DNA of 64,000 nt from Prorocentrum cordatum (Eukaryota; Sar; Dinophyceae; Prorocentrales; Prorocentraceae). The notes beneath the pieces are model-generated. The model was not told the origin of the DNA. It made no database searches and saw only the letters and a list, made by a program, of their open reading frames with translations. A program made the position numbers and the translations under genes. The stretch covers positions 181,001 through 245,000 of the forward strand of contig CAUYUJ010015839.1 in assembly GCA_963575745.1 (NCBI GenBank). The letters run 5' to 3'. Below, piece after piece: positions 12,113-22,959 of the stretch (position 1 is its first letter; every line of letters starts with the position of its first letter).

Positions 12113-12275
12113 GTAGGTGGGGTCGGAGGATCGGGCCGAATCGTCCATGCATCGCCGGTGCATCGGCGACGTTGGCGATGCATCCGCGACGTTTGGTGTG
12201 AATCCACTCGGGCTGCACGTCGAACCGCATCGCCGATGCGTCGGCGATGCGGCGCGATCCTCCGACCCCACCTAC
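12113..12275. mobile_element. Inverted-repeat (MITE-like) element, 163 bp
   Basis: The 31-bp arms 12,113-12,143 and 12,245-12,275 are reverse complements with two mismatches and begin GTAGGTGGGGTCGGAGGATC. The interior holds more CATCGCC/GGCGATG self-complementary words. No protein and no clear target-site duplication. Confidence 0.7.
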
Positions 12276-12430
12276 CAGGACCTCACTTGGGAGGCCTAGA
12301 CCACTTACCCCCTTGACTTTGCAAGTCCCCCCCAGCCCTCGTTTGCCCCCGTAACTCCAGACGGGGTTACGTGCCCCGCTGGTGATGGCGCCGTCCCTGT
12401 CCCCGTCGCTGTCGCCGCGGCCTGCTAAAG
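12276..12430. other. No gene recognised
   Basis: Short unique stretch between the inverted-repeat element and the satellite. Confidence 0.4.
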
Positions 12431-12464
12431 AGTCACACCAGCGAGACAGGCCCCTGACCGTTTA

Positions 12465-12895
12465 AAGAACCCACACAAAATGGATGCGCCGAACAACGTA
12501 CTCGAACACGGCCCCCAAACAATGCCACGAAACCACCCGCGTGATACGACCGTTCGCGCAAAGCGTATACAATTCCCCGTTCGCGCCCAGACTGTGGCAA
12601 TGTCTCGAGCGAGGCGATCGTTTGACACCTCGAACTCCATTCTTGTCAGTGCTCAATGATCACCGCGATGTAGCAAGCACAGAACTTGAGCAAGCCAAGG
12701 TGGTGCCGCCAGGGGGTACGTGAATTCTTTCTCTGTCCGCGCCCAGATTGTGGGGATTTCTCGAGCGAGGCGCTCTTTTTGCACCTCGTATTCCCTCTCC
12801 ATTCAGAGCCCACTGGTCAGTGCGATGTAGCAAGCATAGACTTGAGCACACCAAGGGGGAGCCGCCAAGGGGAAGCATGCGGCGGCAGAGGGAAT
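12465..12895 (-). repeat. 130-155 bp satellite, reverse orientation
   Basis: Two to three diverged monomers. The words CGCGCCCAGA(C/T)TGTGG then TCTCGAGCGAGGCG recur about 155 bp apart (near 12,585 and 12,740), and CGATGTAGCAAGCA recurs near 12,667 and 12,823. These are reverse complements of the satellite at 25.65-27.26 kb (CTGGGCGCGGACGGGCAAG, GGCTCCTCCTTGGGGTGC). Confidence 0.75.
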
Positions 12896-13495
12896 GCAAC
12901 ATACGGCGGCAGAGAAGTAAGCAAAGCGAGCGCTCACACTCGGACTTGCATATCTTCAGTCTGACTCGCGCTTAGACTTCACGCTCAGGTGCTCACAGAG
13001 GACTGTGCCAGACGATGAACATGCACGTATGCGGACCCCTGCGTAGCGTCATGTTTGGCTCTTCGACGGGCCCCTGTCCCAGCCGCCCAGCTCCCCCTGC
13101 CTGCTCCCGACCCCGCCACAGCCTCGCGCCCCCTACATCGCGGTGGCAAGCGCGCGCGGCGGCGCGACGAGACAACTCGGGGACAGCCGCCGACGAGACG
13201 CCCGTGTCTCAGGGGCGAGGCTGGGTGTCATCTCCAGGCGCGCCTCACGCTTCAACTTTCGCCGAAAGGGGCTCCGGAGGTGCCCCCCTCGAGCTGGGGA
13301 GAGGCCGCCAGGCGTCGCGTCCTCGCACCCCCGCTGTGCACGACCATCTTCGCGCCCTCGCGCTCCCCACGATCAGCGCAGCGGGGCCGCGGCGCGCGAC
13401 GCGCAGCTGCCTCTGGGCCCTTTGGGGGTGGAACCCGGTGGTTGGAACCCACAGGCAGGGCATGCGCGGTTTCCCCCGGGACCGTAGGCGACCCG
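12896..13495. other. No gene recognised
   Basis: GC-rich, open in several frames on both strands, without recognisable motifs. An SL-like word near 13,043-13,060 was considered and left uncalled. Confidence 0.4.
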
Positions 13496-13496
13496 A

Positions 13497-13638
13497 GGTG
13501 GAGGAGGAGGAGGAGGAGGAGGAGGAGGAGGAGGAGGAGGAGGAGGAGGAGGAGGAGGAGGAGGAGGAGGAGGAGGAGGAGGAGGGAGGAGGAGGAGGAG
13601 GAGGAGGAGGAGGAGGAGGAGGAGGAGGAGGAGGAGGA
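13497..13638. repeat. (GGA)n polypurine tract
   Basis: Nearly pure GAGGAG triplets for about 140 bp. Frames read poly-E, poly-R or poly-G. Confidence 0.95.
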
Positions 13639-13805
13639 CGGGTCGCCTAAGCCGTTCGGAGAAACCCGCCAGCAGGGCGCAGCTGCTCGGCGATATTGCT
13701 GCCTACCTGGGCCAGCTCTGAGACCGCGGGCCCCGACGGCAGGCGGAGCGCCACCTCTCCTGGCCCCGAGGGCTCCACAGATCGCCCCTGGCGGCTGGCC
13801 CGCTA

Positions 13806-13964
13806 GGTCGGGCATGTCCCCCTGCAGGCGGATTTTGGACGAAGAATTGAAAAATATTCCAGACATAGTCAAACTACATCTCAGCATAGTCAAATAATCG
13901 TCCCCAGTTTTTTTTTTTTTTTTTTTTTTGCATATGCCTCCTGTGGAGGGGGACACGCCCGACT
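13806..13964 (+). mobile_element. TA-flanked TIR element, copy A
   Basis: The left end GGTCGGGCATGTCCCCCTGC pairs with the right end reading GAGGGGGACACGCCCGACT. Both ends abut TA. Length 159 bp, with a T-run of about 22 near the right end. It is non-coding and shares the TTGGACGA box inside the left TIR with copies B and C. Confidence 0.8.
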
Positions 13965-13966
13965 TA

Positions 13967-14690
13967 ATGCTGGCCGCTCCCCCCCTCCCCTGATGCCTCT
14001 GGCAGCCCCTTGAGCGTCTGGAGGACCCCGCTGATCTCCTCGGCGCTGGTCACGCGCTGCGTCACCGACACAGAGGTGAACTTTCCGCCCATGCCTCCGC
14101 CGGAGCCGGCAGGGGAGGGCGCACAGGGTGGGAATTGCAACGCAACGAGATGGCAGAAGGGTTCACATGCACGTCGCTCATGACACATGGCGCACCCACG
14201 AACTTGACGCCCATCTTTTCGAACCCCCACTTGGATAAGCCGTTCGGAGCAACGGGAATCGGCGCGACCCGCTAGATTCGGGCACATCGCACGTCCCTGA
14301 AGGCTATCTTCGGCACGGTGCGCACCCTGTTTTTTATTTGGGAAAGTCTTGAGCCTCAGGCTGCGCCCTGGCCCCCGACAACACTCGGTTTGATACTGTT
14401 CGCTGTCATCTGCTCGCGTATCAGGTGACATTTATCTCCCGAACCCTCGATACCCGCCCCCTTCGTCTTTGATCGTGCCCCCTTTGGGGGGGCACATCTT
14501 CCTTCCCTGCCACGTATAATTGGCGCAGCCCTGAACATGGGAAGAGCAGCAATACTGGAAAAGGGAAAGGGTGAGAAGGAAGGAAGGGAGTGGAGGAAGG
14601 GAGGGAAAAGGGAAGGGGTAAGGGGGCAAGAGGGAGGGAGGGAGTGAGAATGTGGTGGACAAGATGGATTTGCAGAAGGAGATGGCAAGG
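13967..14690. other. No gene recognised; purine-rich stretch
   Basis: A GGAAGGGAGTGG-type polypurine run lies at 14,570-14,650. No supported coding sequence. Confidence 0.4.
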
Positions 14691-14694
14691 AGAT

Positions 14695-14870
14695 CTCCGA
14701 CGAGAGCGTGGTTCCTGCGCACATTCTCAAAAGTCCCGGGCGAGAGCGCGATTCCAGAGCGCCGAAGGAAGGACTCGTCAATCAATCGTGAGGAAGTCTC
14801 TGGCGATAACGCGGTTCTGGGATAAATTGCAAAAAACGTCTCTCGCGGAAATCCGTTTTCTAAACGTTGT
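14695..14870. repeat. GAGAGCGCGATTCC dispersed repeat, block 1
   Basis: Words like CGAGAGCG(C/T)G(A/G)TTCC recur every 40-50 nt. Related blocks on either strand lie at 15,100-15,280, 15,910-16,100, 19,210-19,345, 19,485-19,570 and 20,320-20,380. Confidence 0.6.
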
Positions 14871-15059
14871 GAGGAAGAATATGGCGGGAACCGTTGTTGT
14901 CGTTGTTGAATTCTCATGCCAAACAAAATAAATATTGTTGATCCCCCCCGTCCGGGGCACGTTGAGTTTATTCGATCAAAGTGCTCCTCCCGGGGCTCGC
15001 ACCTGGAATTCTACAAAGGGGAAAGTGGGGTGGCACCAAACTGGGCTTCTGGCCCTCGA

Positions 15060-15310
15060 GTTACAACAACAACGGCTCCTGCCTGATACTTCCTCAACAT
15101 GTATTCAAAATCGCGCTCTCGCACGAAAATCACTCGCACATTATGTAGAGATCGCGCTCTCGCGTGGGACTTCTTGGTCGTTTATGCAGACGCCGAGCCC
15201 TTGACACTCAAGAATCACGTTTTCGCTTTGGCCTTTACGATTCACTTGGGAGTCGCGCTATCGCTTGAGATTTCCTCGCGATTCATGGAGGGCTCACGAT
15301 TCAGCAACAT
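15060..15310. repeat. GAGAGCGCGATTCC dispersed repeat, block 2 (reverse)
   Basis: A stretch CTCCTGCCTGATACTTCCTC followed by ATCGCGCTCTCGC words. Its near copy at about 15,875-15,960 shows that a longer unit was duplicated. Confidence 0.6.
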
Positions 15311-15639
15311 GCCTTCTCGACCTGGCCGCTTGGACCCGCCTTCCCAACCCGCCCGTTAGGGTCTAACCGGCAAGATGGGCCCGTCTGGTTCTGAAGCGTG
15401 TTTTCTGCTCCTAGCCCCCCCTCCTGCTAATGCCGTGGTCCATCCTTCTCCCTCCCTCTTCCATCCGTCCTCTCTTCCCTTGTTTGAGGGGCTGAGCCAA
15501 TTACATGGGGCAAGTATGGACGATGTATCCTAAGGGGGGTACGACCGAAGAGGAAGAGGGCGGGTATCGAGGGTTTGGGATATACGTGCTGATAGGTATG
15601 CGAGCAGGTAAGAACGAACAGTCTTACAATGATTGTTGA

Positions 15640-15750
15640 TGTCGTTGCTGCTGCTGCTGTTGTTGCTGTTGGTGTTGGTGTTGTTGTTTCTGGTGCTGCT
15701 GTTGCTGCTGCTGCTGCTGCTGCGCTTGCTTTTGTTGTTGTACTCCTGGG
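15640..15750. repeat. (TGC/TGT)n microsatellite
   Basis: TGTTGTTGCTGTTGG and CTGCTGCTGCTGCTGC runs. Confidence 0.85.
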
Positions 15751-15859
15751 GGGTAGCAACATACAATTTGGCGACCCGAGACTTCCTCTTGGAAAAAACA
15801 GGGTGCGAACCCCAGGAGGCAAGGGAAAGTCTAGGGCCTGAGTGTGGGGTTGGCCCCTG

Positions 15860-16110
15860 GGTTTGCTGCAACATCAACGGCTTCTGCGTGATACTTCCTG
15901 ACAATTTGTCAAGATCGCGCTCTCGCGCGAACGCCCTTGCAAATTACGCAAGAATCGCTCTCTTGCATGGGACGTCTTTGGAATATATTCAGACGCCGCA
16001 CCCTCCACCCTCAAGAATCCCTCTCTCGCCCTGTGCTCCCTCACGATCTACTTGGCATTCGTGGTATCGCTTGAGGCTTTCTCGCGATTCATGCAAAACT
16101 AACACTTCAA
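15860..16110. repeat. GAGAGCGCGATTCC dispersed repeat, block 3
   Basis: GGCTTCTGCGTGATACTTCC then AGATCGCGCTCTCGCGCG, a diverged copy of block 2. Confidence 0.6.
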
Positions 16111-16915
16111 CGACCCACCCGCTCAACCCCGCTGTCTACACCCGCCCGCTAACTTCCCTCCCGCTAAACTCTTTCATGCTCCATGCTTCTGCCTCCCCTG
16201 TGTCCCCTCCCTCTTCATTTTCATCCCGTGTTTTAGAGGCTGCGTCAACTACACGTGGCCGGTGAAAAGATAGACCCCGAAGGGGTGTATATTCGAAGAC
16301 GAAGACGGTGGGTATGGAGTTTTTTTGGGGTAGACATGTTGAACGACACGCGAGCAAATTAGAACGAACAAACTTAAAACGGTGGTTGAATTCTCATTCG
16401 CGAGAGAAGAATTTATTGTGGACTTAGCAGCGCGCTGTACCATATGTGCTTTTTGTAATTGAAATGCCCCCCTGGGCTCACACTCTGTTCCTTACAAATG
16501 GAACTCTTGGGTATCCGACAATGCCCCTGGCCTCCGGCTTAGAACAACAGCAACAGCAACAACCATTTTAAGACTGTTCGCTCTGACCTGCTCGCGTGCC
16601 ACTCAACACATACATCCCAAGCCCTCGATACCCGGCCTCTCCGTTCTCGGTCGTGCCCCTTCGGGGGTAGATCTTTCTTACCTGTTACATGTATTTCGTG
16701 CAGCCCCCAAGGCAACGGAGGAGAGGACAGATGGACGAAAGGGACAAGGGGGAGGGAGGAAGATGAAGCACGAGAGAGAAAAGCAGGACGGGGGCCAGGA
16801 GCAGAAAACACGTGGCAGAACCAGACGGGCCCATCGGGCGGGTAGACCCTGACGGGCGGGTTGGGAAGGCGGACCCAGGCGGCCAGGTCGAGCAGGCGGG
16901 TTGCTGAAGCATGCG
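16111..16915. other. No gene recognised
   Basis: Includes short AACAACAGCAACAGC runs (about 16,541-16,565). No supported coding sequence. Confidence 0.4.
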
Positions 16916-16919
16916 TCTT

Positions 16920-17105
16920 GCATGGGGCCACGAAGGGCGCGAGCGAGCGGAGGCCACGAGGGGCATATAATGCGGGGCCACGGAAGGCAACGACGGGGGC
17001 ACTAAGGGATCAACGAAGGGCAGCGATGGGGCCACGAAGGGCGACAGCGGGACCACGACTGGCATGCATAGGGGGCATCGGCGGGCGCGAACGAATGGGG
17101 ACCAC
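16920..17105. repeat. GGGGCCACGAAGGGC minisatellite, minor array
   Basis: About nine degenerate copies of a 15-24 nt word, the same family as the large array at 18.17-19.13 kb. Confidence 0.75.
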
Positions 17106-17164
17106 GAAAAGCATATTCCTCTTCCTATATTTTTATAAGCCCGGGCGGGGGGAAAACCGGTCAC

Positions 17165-17440
17165 CCCCCCCCCCAAAAAAAACGGACTCCCGGGATCTGG
17201 GGCTTTGGGACCCTTCGGACGGGCCTCGAAGCGGCCCCCAGGGCCTCGCAGGGCGTTTTGCCAAGCCTTCGCAGCACACCTAGGGCGATCAGGGGGGTCG
17301 TCGGAGACGTCCCAAAGAACCCCAAGACAGCACAAGAGCGCTCCAGGAAGCCGTCATACCCAGAAAAATCGCTCCAACACGTACCAAGAGGCCTCCAAGA
17401 GCACCCCCAAGAAGGCCCCAAGAGGGAACAATCATTTATT
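17165..17440. repeat. CCAAGA-family repeat block 3
   Basis: CCCCAAGACAGCAC, CCAAGAGGCCTCCAAGAGC and CCCCAAGAGGGAA words follow a (C)n(A)n run at 17,164-17,180. Confidence 0.5.
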
Positions 17441-17764
17441 TAATGTAGGTTTTTGGTGAATTTTGGGTTCTCCTTCTTTCGGCTTCCCGACGCTCCCAGA
17501 CAGCGGTCTTCTGGGCGTCCGAAGTCGCCTGGGAGGCTCCAAAATCGCCCCACAACCATCCGAAAGGGTTTCCAGGCAGTCCAAGAGAACCCCAACACGG
17601 CTCAACAGGGGTCCAACCTGGCCCTAAGAGAGCCCCATGGCGGCCCAAGATGGCCCCAAGACACCCTCCGAATCATTCCAAATCGTGACCGGGGCGTTCA
17701 GGGAGACCGCGGTTAGAGGCAGAGACGCCCAAGGCCGAAAAGCCTGAGACGCCCAGGGAGACCG

Positions 17765-17831
17765 CTTTCGGCCTCCTGGGCGTGTTCTGGGAGCCCCAGA
17801 GGCCCCCAGAACACGCCCAGGAGGCCGAAAG
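17765..17831. repeat. Perfect 27-bp hairpin
   Basis: 17,765-17,791 is the exact reverse complement of 17,805-17,831 (arm begins CTTTCGGCCTCCTGGGCGTG), with a 13-nt loop. The predicted stem is very stable and GC-rich. It could be a structured RNA or a fold-back insertion; nothing nearby decides. Confidence 0.85.
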
Positions 17832-18110
17832 CCTGAGAACTTTAGTGAGGCCCCCAGAGGCTCTCCAAGGAGGAGCCTCCGCAAAAAGAGCTGAGGAGGA
17901 TGAGGAGAATGCCCAGGGGATGGCGAGAATGAGGAACAGCAAGCATGGAGGAAGGATAACGAACAACATTGTTATAATGGCGATGCCAGAAAAGGCAGCA
18001 AGGAATTATCGCTAAATTGTCCGCTTGACCTTCCTGCCATTTCCGCCTGCATACCAATCTTCAAGGATCAAGGTGCATGGCGCGAAGCGCCACTGCAGTC
18101 TTGTATGTAT
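17832..18110. other. No gene recognised
   Basis: Unique-looking sequence between the hairpin and a TGTATG/TATATA microsatellite (about 18,107-18,168). Confidence 0.4.
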
Positions 18111-18169
18111 GTATGTATGTGTATCTATATATAGATATGTGTGTATCTATATGTATATATATATATATG

Positions 18170-19130
18170 GGGCCGCAGAAGGCAGAACGGGGCCACTGAG
18201 TGCAGCAACGGAACGCGACGGGCAACTTGGGGGCCACGAAGGGCGACAACGGGGCCACGACGGACGTGCATATGGGGCCACGACGGGCGCGAACTTGCGG
18301 GAACCACTAAGGCATACATATTTGCGGCCAAAACGGGCGACAGCGGGGCCACGAAGGGCAGCGATGGAGCCACGACGGGCAACTTGGGGGCCACGAAGGG
18401 CGACAACGGGGTCACGACGGGCATGCAGATGGGGCCACGACGGGCGCGAACTTGTGGGAACCACACAAGACATACATATACGCGGCCATAACAGGCGACA
18501 GTGGAGCCACGAAGGGCAGCGATGAGGCCACGACTGACAATTTGGGGGCCACGAGGGGCGACAGCGGAGCCACGACGGGCATGCCTGTGGGGCCACGACG
18601 GGCGTGATCGAGAGGTGGCCACGAAGGGCATACATATATGGGGCCAGAACGGGCGATGGGGCAACGAACGGCTGCGAGGGGGCCACGAAGGGCGACAGCG
18701 GGGCCACGAAGAGCATGCCTACGGGGACCACGAGGGGCATACGTTTATGGGGCCACAAAAAGCAACGACGGGGCCACTGAGGGTAGCAACGGGGCCACGA
18801 AGGGCATGCATATCGGACCACGAAGGCGCGAACGAGCGGGGGCCACGCAGGGCATACGTAGATGGGGCCACGGCGGACGACAACGGGGCCACTGAGGGTA
18901 GCAACGGGGCCACGAAGGGCAGCGGGGGGGACACGAAGGGCGACAGCGGAAACACGAAAGACGTGAAGTTTGCCCCACGAAAGGGCGCGAGCGAGCGGGG
19001 GCCACGAATAGCATGTAATGCGGGACCACAACAAGGGGCACCGACGTGGCCACTGAGGGCAACAACGGGGCCACGACGGGCGCGATCGAAAGCGACCGCA
19101 AAACCACGACGGGCAGCGATGAACATAGCG
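18170..19130. repeat. GGGGCCACGA(A/C)GGGC minisatellite, major array
   Basis: About 40 degenerate copies of a 15-24 nt word such as GGGGCCACGAAGGGCGACAG. Longer repeats exist: the block GGCGCGAACTTG(C/T)GGGAACCA recurs about 150-160 bp apart. The open frames across it mirror the repeat. Confidence 0.85.
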
Positions 19131-19204
19131 GGCGAAGGGCAGCGAGAGGCGAATGCAGTCCCTAACGGGCGGGTCGGGCGGGTGGGCGGGCGGGTCGCCG
19201 AAGC

Positions 19205-19900
19205 GAGGCGCTTTTTTAGCGAGAGCGCAATCCCCAAGAAAATCTGGAGGAAGTCCATAACGAGAGCGCGATTCCTGAGTGTCGAGGGGCGGCGTCTGAA
19301 CATATTGTGAGGGAGTTTCGAGCGAGAACAAGATTCCTGAGAAGATCGCAGAGACATCTCCGCGACAACTGGATTTCTCAATCCGTTGTGAGTAATAACC
19401 ACGCGGGGGCATGAGTTGAAACTCGGAGGCCCGCGGCACGTGTCGACGAGCGGCATCTGAATAAAACGCGAGGAAATCTTTAGCGAGAGCGGGATTCCTG
19501 ATTACTGCAAGGAATTTCAAGCGAAAGCCTGATCTGCCAATATAAAGCGGAAGGTAATCTCAAGCGAGAACCGTTGCTGTTGTAGCTCGGGGGCCCGCCG
19601 CCCAATTTGAGGCTCAAAACTCTCCGCGCTAAGAAACAAGGTGGGGGCCGTAGAACCGGGAGGGGCACTTCAATCAGAAAAATGCAATGGTTACCGGAAG
19701 TGGGGTCAACAATACTTATTATTCAAAAGTAAGAGCTGATCAACACTATCAACAACAACACCAACTGTTCCCGCCTGACATTTCCCCGCTGCGCGTTGGA
19801 AAATCTGGCGTTCGCTGGAGACTTCGTGGACACTTATCCAAAAATCGTGCTCTCGTCGCTCTGGAACTGCGCTCACGCTCGAAGATCTGCATACTTTGCT
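19205..19900. repeat. GAGAGCGCGATTCC dispersed repeat, blocks 4 and 5
   Basis: CGAGAGCGCGATTCCTGAGT and GCGAGAGCGGGATTCCTGAT words alternate with AT-richer spacers. No gene. Confidence 0.5.
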
Positions 19901-20399
19901 GTCAACCCAAACTCTGGCCTGAGACGTCCTTGCCATCCCCCCGTGCTAATCCACACTGTCCTCCATCAGCTCCCTCCTCCCTCCTGCGCTCTTTGCCACC
20001 CCCCCTCTCCCCACCCCCTTCCTCCTCGCTCTGTCCTCCCTTGTTTCCGGCATCTAAGTTTCGCCCCGTACGCGGCAGGGAAGGAGGGGATCAAATGACG
20101 GACGTCGATGGCGCGGGCGAAACGTGCGACATAACATTCGAGCAAGCAAATGCCAACAATATTAACTTGATCGTCGTTGCTGCTGCTGCATGTTTATTTC
20201 TATCATAATTTATTGTTGCCCCCCTGAGCAGCCACATGTGCACTTCAATTTGCCTGGGAATCTTGCTCGCGCGTGGGGGCCCCATGCAATCTATTCAGAC
20301 GCTGCGCCCTCGACGCACAGGAACCGCGCTCTCGCCCTCCCTGGCCTTCCCCGCGATGTACCTGGGCATCGAATCGTGTGTCGCTCGAGACGTTTCGCA

Positions 20400-22490
20400 A
20401 CTCGTGCAGGAGTGATGCTTCGGCGACCCGCCTGTTCGACCCGGTCGTCTGGGCCTGCCTGCCAAGTCACGCTCGCTGGGGTCCGCCCGCCCGCCCCGCC
20501 ATTCTGGCGCTGCCGCTTGTTCTCCTGGTCCTGACCCCACCCTTCCCGCTGCAGCGCAGGCCGGACTTCGGCGCGCTGGCCAGAGACCCGCCCGACCCCT
20601 TTGTTTCTTCCAAATGTATCGCGTGGCGCCGCGCAGAAAGGAAACGGAACTTGCCGTGTCCGCGAGCTCCGGGGCCCTGGCGCGAGATGGTCTGACGCCG
20701 GTCAAAGCGAGCGGCGGGCCGCGCCGGAATCTCGCGCAGGCGCGGAGCGGACGAGCAAGAGGCAAAAAGAAAATGCGCCAACAGAACTTGGTCAGACCGT
20801 GGCAGCGCCCTCTCGCCCGCCATGACGACGCGTCCAGCGGCCGCGAGATCTTGAAGGAAGTCCACGCGCATGGACAGCTGGCCGTCTCCCAGGGTCGAAG
20901 GTCGCCCGTCTCCTGTCCTCGTCTTGCACCGCGCAAAACGCGCGGCCAGATGCTGGCGCGCGCAGACCCAGCCTCGGGCCGGGGCCGATTGACGCAGTCG
21001 CCAAGTGTCTCGCCAACAAGGGTTCCAATGGATCTGCCCGCGGGGGCGTTCGCGCAGCCGCAGCCTGTCGGCGTCGCGTGCCGTGGCTGTCTCGCGACGC
21101 CCCGGCCGTTCTCCGCGCCGCCCGGGCTCTCGCGGCCGCGGGCCGCCCCGCCCGCCCGCGCGGCGGAGGCGATCAGCTCCGCGGCCGAAGCCGGGGGCGC
21201 TGGTCGACGGCGGGGGCTGGGATTGCGCGGGGCTCGGCGGCCGAATCTAGCCCCTAAGGTCGTCATGGCGCCGTCGGCCGCGACCTCGGCCGAGGCGTCG
21301 GCGCGGGCGTCGGGGGGCCCTCGGGCCCCCCGGCCCTGCTCCTCCGCGACGTCGTCGACGCCGCGGTCGCCGTCGTCGTCGTCGACGCCCAAGTCAGGGC
21401 GCCGAACTGGGTTGGCACGGGCGGGAGTCGGGTCTTCGGCCGCCCGATCGAGGCCTGGCGACTGCAAAGCGTCGGCCACCGCCGAGGTGGCCCCAGGTCG
21501 CTGGGACCCGCGAGCTCGCCGTCGGCGTGAGCGGCGCGCCCGGCGGCGCGGGCGGGGCCGGGGCCGGGGGCCCCCCGCCGCGGCGGCCTCGCCGCGGTCG
21601 CCCCGCAAGGGCGCGCTCCGACCTCCGACCGCTAGGCGGCAGACAGCGGCTGCGTCCGCCTTTCGGAGGCGACGTCGTTTGCAGCGACGGCCCGCGCGCC
21701 GCACCTGCCGCCCGAGGGGGGGCCCGCAATGTGGGGGCCCATCTTGCCCCTCGCGCGTCGCCCCGGATGGGCTCAATCGAGACTGGCAGCGCATTGCGGG
21801 GCTTCCGCGACGCCCTTCACGCCCCCGCGCCACATGTCCAGAGGCGGGGGGCGACTGGCGCGACAGCGGCGGGCCGCCTCGCGCAGCGTGGGGAGTGGCC
21901 CGGAGGGCGTCGCCCCTGGCCCTGCAGCAGGGGGCGAGCCAGGGCGACGCGAGACGGGGAACGACCCGGATATGGACGCAAGCAACACTAGGCAAAACAA
22001 TCATCGAGGTCAGCGCGCAGCCTGGCGCCTCGTCCACTTCCCGAGAGGACCAGTCGCCCCGGCCCACGTCTCGCCTAACGCTCCCTGGCAGCACCCCGAG
22101 GTCCGCGCGTGGCCCGTGGCCTTCCGTCGCTCTGCGATCGCCCGTCGCTCCGCGCGGCCCGCGGCCCCCCGTCGCTCTGCGATCGCGCCCAGACGTCCGA
22201 GATGCGACGGAAACCCGGGGCGGCGGAAAACCGCGTCGTGGGACGAATGAGAAACAGCGCCCGCTTTGACCCTGGCCCATTGGCTGAGACGGCGCGCGCC
22301 CGGAGAATCGCCCGTCGACCCGGCCCGTGCGCTTCAGACGTCAAACCGGCCCTCAAGACTGCGCTCGCCAAGACGACTACAATCGCCATTTCAGCTCCAA
22401 CGGTATGTTCGCCCAGACGAGAGGGGCCGTCGACTCGACCCAGAACGCGTTGTTCTCAACCATCGATGAGCTCGGCCCCGAGGCTGCGTT
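20400..22490. other. GC-rich region, no supported gene
   Basis: About 2 kb of very GC-rich sequence is open in several frames on both strands at once (over 500 codons on each). That is expected from composition alone. No domain, motif or splice pattern was recognised. A short repeat of GCCCGTCGCTC(T/C)(G)CG words lies at 22,135-22,190. Confidence 0.4.
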
Positions 22491-22499
22491 CGCCGCGGC

Positions 22500-22790
22500 G
22501 GAGAGCGCTGCGATGGGGGGGGCGCGAAAAGGGCTCGTCAACTCGGAGCGGGGCCGTCGCGGAGGTTCGCCGCCCCAGAAAAAAGCCGCCAGATGGGCTC
22601 GTCAAGGGGGTTCGTCAACTCGGAAGGAGGCCGTCAAGGCGTTCGTCGACGCGGAAGGCCGCCAGGGCGGTTCGTCAACTCGGAATGAGGCCGCCAACGG
22701 CGTGCGCCCACACAGAAGGACGCCGTCAAGGCGGTTCGTCAACGCGGAAGGAGGCCGTCAAGAAGGGTTCGCTAAATCGGAGAGCTGACG
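22500..22790. repeat. GGTTCGTCAACTCGGAAGG minisatellite
   Basis: About six copies of a GTTCGTCAAC(T/G)CGGAA word followed by GGAGGCCGTCAAG, spaced about 50 nt. Confidence 0.75.
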
Positions 22791-22959
22791 GCCACATCCT
22801 CTCACGAACAGAGACATTGCGGCCAAATCATTTCACTGAAAAAGAGTTGGTGGCTCAAGCGCCGGGGAAAACGCGCGCGGCCATCGATGGCAACGTCGGG
22901 GCTCGCCCCCAGACCAGCCGCCCGCGCTAGACCCACCGTCCACTGTATCTTCAACGTCA

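Noticed and set aside
13040-13065. SL-like word (GCGTAGC ... TTTGGCTC)
   Set aside because: Shares 6 and 8 bases with the SL, but the spacing is wrong and the CAAG end is missing; no gene follows.
18147-19520. 457-residue minus-strand ORF
   Set aside because: Follows the GGGGCCACGA minisatellite period.
20295-22280. Long open frames on both strands (over 500 codons each)
   Set aside because: Very high GC content leaves several frames open at once. The translations are R/A/P/G-rich, overlap antiparallel and show no motif.
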